Positions 60,556 through 64,000 of a stretch of 64,000 bases of DNA are shown in pieces. Position numbers and translations under genes: made by a program. The notes beneath the pieces were generated by a model that was given only the letters and a program-made list of their open reading frames with translations, made no database searches and had not been told where the DNA came from. The DNA comes from TC-15 sp034437275 (GTDB taxonomy: Bacteria > Chloroflexota > Anaerolineae > Aggregatilineales > Aggregatilineaceae). Where the stretch lies: NCBI GenBank assembly GCA_034437275.1, contig DAOTUD010000037.1, positions 21,314 through 85,313 of the forward strand, read 5' to 3'. The stretch's first letter is position 1. Each line of letters opens with the position of its first letter.

Positions 60556-61335
60556 TTATTCGCTCTCGGCGGCTTGCAGCTCGGCGAGCCGTTCTTCGGC
60601 GTGCGCCAGCCGGTTTTCGAGCGTGTCGATGCCGTCGCGCGTGGAGCGTTCGATATAGGGGAAGGCCAGCCACACGTTCATGATGCCGAACAACGCCCCG
60701 GTCAGCAGCCGGAAGCCGGGCAGTGTTTCGCGGATCGGCCACAGTTCCAGCGGAGGATAGCTAAACAACTGGCTGACGCCATCCAGGCCAATCGGCCCCA
60801 GCCCCAGGATCAAATACAGCCACACCGGGGCCGGGCGCAGCCAGTGCCGCACGCGGATAAACAGCAAGCCCGCCAGGAACATCGCGCCATAAATGGCGAC
60901 GTCGCGCTCGCACAGTGCGGTTTTGTAACCCATCTGCTCGTTGCCCCGGAACGCCCGCGCGCGAAGCTGCAGGTCCGCCGACCAGGTGTACAGGTCAATG
61001 GCCCCAAAATGGTCGTCGCCGGAAGCCTGGATGGCTTCCTCAAACGAGGTCAGGCTGGAGTCGGCCTCGGCGCGCGGATAGGCCATCTGGTCGCCAAAAA
61101 AGAACCACGACCGGAACGCGAACTGGTGGCACATCGGGCTGTAGACTTTGTACAGTACATTCGCGGGGCCTTCCATCCCGGCCTTCATGAACACCGGGGC
61201 TAGCAGCGACAGCCCGGTGTACAGGAACAGGAACGCCAGCGCGAACACAATCCAATGCCGCGAGAGAAACAAGGCGCGCCGGCTGGAGCGCATCGTTTTT
61301 TGTAGTTCTGCGATGTCATTTTGATGTTCAGCCAT
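60556..61335 (-). CDS. DUF2085 family membrane protein
   Basis: 259 residues. Membrane segments at about 27-49, 146-163, 168-186 and 205-225. The DUF2085 features are PMCHQFAFRSWFFFGDQ and ALCERDVAIYGAMF, where the Cys-His-Gln and Cys-x-Arg-Asp residues are invariant in the family and may bind metal or haem. There is a larger than usual loop (about 85-130) between them. The end is a charged helix. It follows the CcdA-TlpA fusion gene by 19 bases. The function of DUF2085 is unknown. Confidence 0.85.
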   Translation of the reverse strand: MAEHQNDIAELQKTMRSSRRALFLSRHWIVFALAFLFLYTGLSLLAPVFMKAGMEGPANVLYKVYSPMCHQFAFRSWFFFGDQMAYPRAEADSSLTSFEEAIQASGDDHFGAIDLYTWSADLQLRARAFRGNEQMGYKTALCERDVAIYGAMFLAGLLFIRVRHWLRPAPVWLYLILGLGPIGLDGVSQLFSYPPLELWPIRETLPGFRLLTGALFGIMNVWLAFPYIERSTRDGIDTLENRLAHAEERLAELQAAESE

Positions 61336-61354
61336 GCATAATCACTCCCTGGTT

Positions 61355-63214
61355 TCAGCCGGATGACACGTTCGCCGCAAACAGTTCCGACAACGATTCA
61401 CGAATCTGCGTTTCGGTCACAATGCCAGGGAAGTATTCCACGATTACCCCGTTGCTGTCAATCAAAAAGGTGTTGGGATAGCCGGAAATGTCGTAGATGT
61501 CCTCGTTGATGGTGCCGGATTCGTCCAGCAGGATCGGGAACGTCAGCTCGAGTTCGTCGACAAAATCTGCCACTTCGCCGGTCGCTTCCTGGTTGTTGAC
61601 CGCCAGCACAACGAACCGGTCGCGGTCGAACAGGTCGTACATCCGCTGGAAGTCCGGCATTTCGCGGCGGCACGGACCGCACCACGTCGCCCAGAAATTG
61701 AGCAAGACCACCTTGCCCCGGTAGTCCGACAGCTTGACCGGCTGCCCGTCCAGGGTTTGGGTCGTGAAGTCCGGCGCGCGCTGCCCCACGCGCAGCCCGA
61801 CCGGCACGTCGGCAGTGTCATTGGGGATGTCGTCCGGCGCGCTGTCCGTCCCGGCGCTGGCTGCGCCAGCCCCCACGCCCGACAGATCGCGGGCGGTGAT
61901 GCCATCGTCCGGATCATCCGTTTGGGCCGGAAGCGAGGCCGCAGTGCTCGTCCCGCCCGCCTGCGGGGCTGCCAGGTCGTCGTAGTCCGGCAGCGGTGCC
62001 AGTTCGCGCGTGGTGGCGAGCGCATCCGCCGGGGCGGGTGCGTCGTCAAGCGCTGGTCCGGCGCTGTATGCGGCGTACTCGAAGGCGACTGGCTCAGTGG
62101 CAGGCTTGGGATAGGTCACGTAGAAATCATCCTTGAGGCCGTTCTGTACGCAGTCCGGCCAGTTCCGTGCCAGAATTTGCCCTTCGAACCAGCCGACCGT
62201 GCAGTTTTCCAGGTTGAGCGATATATCGCCCAGTTCGCCTTCGGTGCCGACCTGTGCCAGCCGTTCCATCTGCCCGCTGAAGACCAACACCCCCAGCAGC
62301 AGCAAAAACACGCCGCTGACGGCCTCGATGGTGCGCATGTTCTTTTGCAGGCGGCGAAACACACCCTGTGCCTGGTCCAGCGCCAGCGCGGTCAGCAGGA
62401 ACGGAATGCCCAGCCCCAGCGAATACGCTGTGAGCAGGGAGCCGGCTTCGGCGATCTCGCCTTCGTTGGCCGCCAGCGTGAGCACCGCCGCGTAAATCGG
62501 CCCGATGCACGGCGTCCAGCCTGCCGAGAACACCACGCCCATCCCCAACGAGCCGAAATATCCATACTGCTGTTGTTGGGGCTGGTTCTGGCGGCGCGTG
62601 TCCACATACAACGCGGTCTGAATACGCACCAGCACGCGCATCCAGAAATCACCGGCGGTGTCGGCCTTGAAGGCATCGCCAAAGAACTGGATAAAGAGCA
62701 GCACCATCAGCAGTGTCATGAACCACGATGCGACGAACAGCCAATAGATCGCGCCCAGCAGCGCAGCGGTGATCACCATCGAGATCAGGTTGCCGTAGCG
62801 GGTCTGGTCGATCTTGCTGGCCCATGTCATCAGCCAGGCCAGCACGCGGCTCAGGATGCCCATGATGTGCAGCCCGAACAGAATCACGGCGGTGCCGCCC
62901 ACCCGGGCGATGCCGTCGCGTACCTGGGCTTCGGTCGCGCCGAAGGTTTCCAGGGACGACACTGCCGCTGTTGTGAGCAGGCCGAAGACCACAAAGAACA
63001 GCGTAAAGCCCAGTACGAAAAACAACCCGTGCGTGAACGTGCTAAAACGCTGCCGCAGCGAACGCTCGGTCGGCTTATCTTTTGCGCTGGCCTGCTGCGT
63101 CATGCGCCCACCCATGTACCCCACGTACGCGGGGATCAACGGCAATACACACGGGGAGATAAACGAGATTATGCCGGCTAGAAACGCCAACCCGATTGTA
63201 ACGTCACCACTCAT
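61355..63214 (-). CDS. CcdA-type disulfide transporter fused to a TlpA/ResA-like thioredoxin
   Basis: 619 residues. The N-terminal part (about 1-310) is CcdA-like with membrane Cys pairs in ISPCVLPLIPAYVGY and GWTPCIGPIYAAV. A cysteine-containing extracellular segment and a low-complexity acidic linker (about 380-470) lead to a thioredoxin-like domain with the active-site WATWCGPCRREMPDF. CcdA moves reducing equivalents across the membrane; the fused TlpA domain would receive them outside. Used for cytochrome c or extracellular disulfide maturation. Elsewhere these are separate proteins. Confidence 0.9.
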   Translation of the reverse strand: MSGDVTIGLAFLAGIISFISPCVLPLIPAYVGYMGGRMTQQASAKDKPTERSLRQRFSTFTHGLFFVLGFTLFFVVFGLLTTAAVSSLETFGATEAQVRDGIARVGGTAVILFGLHIMGILSRVLAWLMTWASKIDQTRYGNLISMVITAALLGAIYWLFVASWFMTLLMVLLFIQFFGDAFKADTAGDFWMRVLVRIQTALYVDTRRQNQPQQQQYGYFGSLGMGVVFSAGWTPCIGPIYAAVLTLAANEGEIAEAGSLLTAYSLGLGIPFLLTALALDQAQGVFRRLQKNMRTIEAVSGVFLLLLGVLVFSGQMERLAQVGTEGELGDISLNLENCTVGWFEGQILARNWPDCVQNGLKDDFYVTYPKPATEPVAFEYAAYSAGPALDDAPAPADALATTRELAPLPDYDDLAAPQAGGTSTAASLPAQTDDPDDGITARDLSGVGAGAASAGTDSAPDDIPNDTADVPVGLRVGQRAPDFTTQTLDGQPVKLSDYRGKVVLLNFWATWCGPCRREMPDFQRMYDLFDRDRFVVLAVNNQEATGEVADFVDELELTFPILLDESGTINEDIYDISGYPNTFLIDSNGVIVEYFPGIVTETQIRESLSELFAANVSSG

Positions 63215-63377
63215 GTTCTGTCCTCCAATAAGGTGTGCTCACAGTTCTTTTGATGCAAGCCGGTGTTCCCCCGTTTCATGCTTGTTGTATGGCAGCAGTG
63301 TATAGCATGATCAGGTCACGGCCTGACCATGTCCACTGTCGATTATAATGGGTTTTGGTTAATTTTATATACGAAAA

Positions 63378-63908
63378 TCAGGCTGAAGTCTGTTGGCGAA
63401 GCAAAAAACCGCGAATCACGATGCCCAACCCTACCGTGACCAGCATCACGCCCATCACCGTCTCCTCGAAGGTGGCGATATCCTGCGTGTCCATCAGCAC
63501 GCTAAGCCCCAGGCCCGCGATCGCCGACGCGCCCAGGAACGACGCAATATGGCGCTGCACCAGCGCCCCCAGCAGCCACACCACTGTGCCGGCCAGCACC
63601 ACCGCCGGCCACCACTCGCGCACGGTAGAGGGGAGCTGGTCTTGCTTCAGCAGAGTCCCCAGGATGCCTGCTGCCCCTAAAAATAACGCCAGCAGCAGGT
63701 AGCGATATTGCAGCGCCGGGCGTGCAATACGCCGCCGTCGCCGAGGCTGGTCTTCCGGCATATGGGGAAAGGCCGTATCAGGTTCTTCTTCGTCGTATTG
63801 CTGTGTGGCCGTGACCGGCACAAACGGTACCATCTCGTCCTCTGCGGGCGTGTCGTCGCTGGTTGTTTGCCGGCGACGCAAGCGCCGGAACAGTCGAAAG
63901 CGTGGCAT
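63378..63908 (-). CDS. Small multi-span membrane protein, unknown function
   Basis: 176 residues. A charged, basic N-terminus (MPRFRLFRRLRRRQTTS) and an acidic stretch precede about four membrane helices (LLALFLGAAGILGTLL, WWPAVVLAGTVVWLLG, and two more). Start at 63908 has GGAGAG upstream. No family recognised; it could be an LiaI/LiaF or DUF5668-like four-helix protein but I cannot confirm that. Confidence 0.65.
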   Translation of the reverse strand: MPRFRLFRRLRRRQTTSDDTPAEDEMVPFVPVTATQQYDEEEPDTAFPHMPEDQPRRRRRIARPALQYRYLLLALFLGAAGILGTLLKQDQLPSTVREWWPAVVLAGTVVWLLGALVQRHIASFLGASAIAGLGLSVLMDTQDIATFEETVMGVMLVTVGLGIVIRGFLLRQQTSA

Positions 63909-63927
63909 CGCGTTCTCTCCACTCCCC

Positions 63928-63969
63928 AAAAAAACGAACCAGGGTGAGCCATGTTACCTCACCCTGGTT
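63928..63969 (-). terminator. Terminator of a minus-strand gene outside the window
   Basis: AACCAGGGTGAG (63937-63948) and its exact complement (63958-63969) form a 12-bp stem with a nine-base loop. On the minus strand it is followed by seven T residues (63934-63928). It must end a transcript from beyond the right edge, and it isolates the 63378-63908 gene from it. Confidence 0.85.
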
Positions 63970-64000
63970 ACTGTACATCACTTTTGAAAAAACTTAAAGA

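Noticed and set aside
1..64000. tRNA, rRNA, insertion sequences, phage genes or attachment sites
   Set aside because: All intergenic gaps are short (largest about 355 bases) and none folds as a tRNA by eye or carries transposase or integrase fragments.

Overview
The window is GC-rich bacterial chromosome and looks like a member of the Chloroflexota (Anaerolineae-like). This is inferred from gene content, not from a marker gene. The clues are Thr-Pro-rich linkers in large secreted proteins, TadE/Flp-type pilin-like surface proteins, a complete F420 biosynthesis set, giant cyclase-ATPase-TPR signalling proteins, and many GTG starts with clear Shine-Dalgarno sites. I see no IS element, prophage, CRISPR array, tRNA or rRNA.

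Layout. (1) 1-3406, minus strand: guanylate kinase with a C-terminal extension, then a gliding-type (GldA/F/G-like) ABC exporter; the last gene runs off the left edge. (2) 3533-7354, minus strand: a 1273-residue surface protein with a Flp-pilin-like membrane segment, five related beta-sandwich repeats and two PA14-like modules. (3) 7613-39459, plus strand: 28 consecutive co-directional genes. This block resembles the E. coli yge/yqe/ygf/xdhD purine-catabolism region. It has 8-oxoguanine deaminase, dihydropyrimidinase/HyuA, two carbamoyltransferases (one YgeW-like), carbamate kinase, two fold-type-II PLP enzymes, SsnA, an XdhD-like fused molybdenum hydroxylase, XdhC, a second xanthine-dehydrogenase-like set, YqeB and a YqeC-MocA fusion. 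In its middle sits a full F420 module (npdG, cofE, nitroreductase, cofD, cofC, LLM oxidoreductase). FolD opens the run. (4) 39472-41167, minus strand: a small membrane protein and purine nucleoside phosphorylase. (5) 41523-46853, plus strand: a cyclase/ATPase/TPR protein and a divergent secreted subtilisin-like protease. (6) 46941-50223, minus strand: succinate dehydrogenase sdhABCD. (7) 50367-60462, plus strand: a PspA-like protein, a GAF histidine kinase with two response regulators, and three TadE/TadG-like surface proteins. (8) 60556-63908, minus strand: a DUF2085 membrane protein, a CcdA-TlpA fusion and a small membrane protein.

How the parts may work together. Region 3 could take purines (with the phosphorylase in region 4 releasing bases) through molybdenum hydroxylases that carry a labile selenium cofactor, then through amidohydrolases and carbamoyltransferases to carbamoyl phosphate. 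Carbamate kinase would harvest ATP from that, and FolD could handle one-carbon units. The embedded F420 genes raise the possibility that a step uses F420 as electron carrier. That link is inference from gene order only. Regions 2 and 7 share the same style of pilin-anchored, Thr-Pro-linked extracellular protein and may be one cell-surface system.
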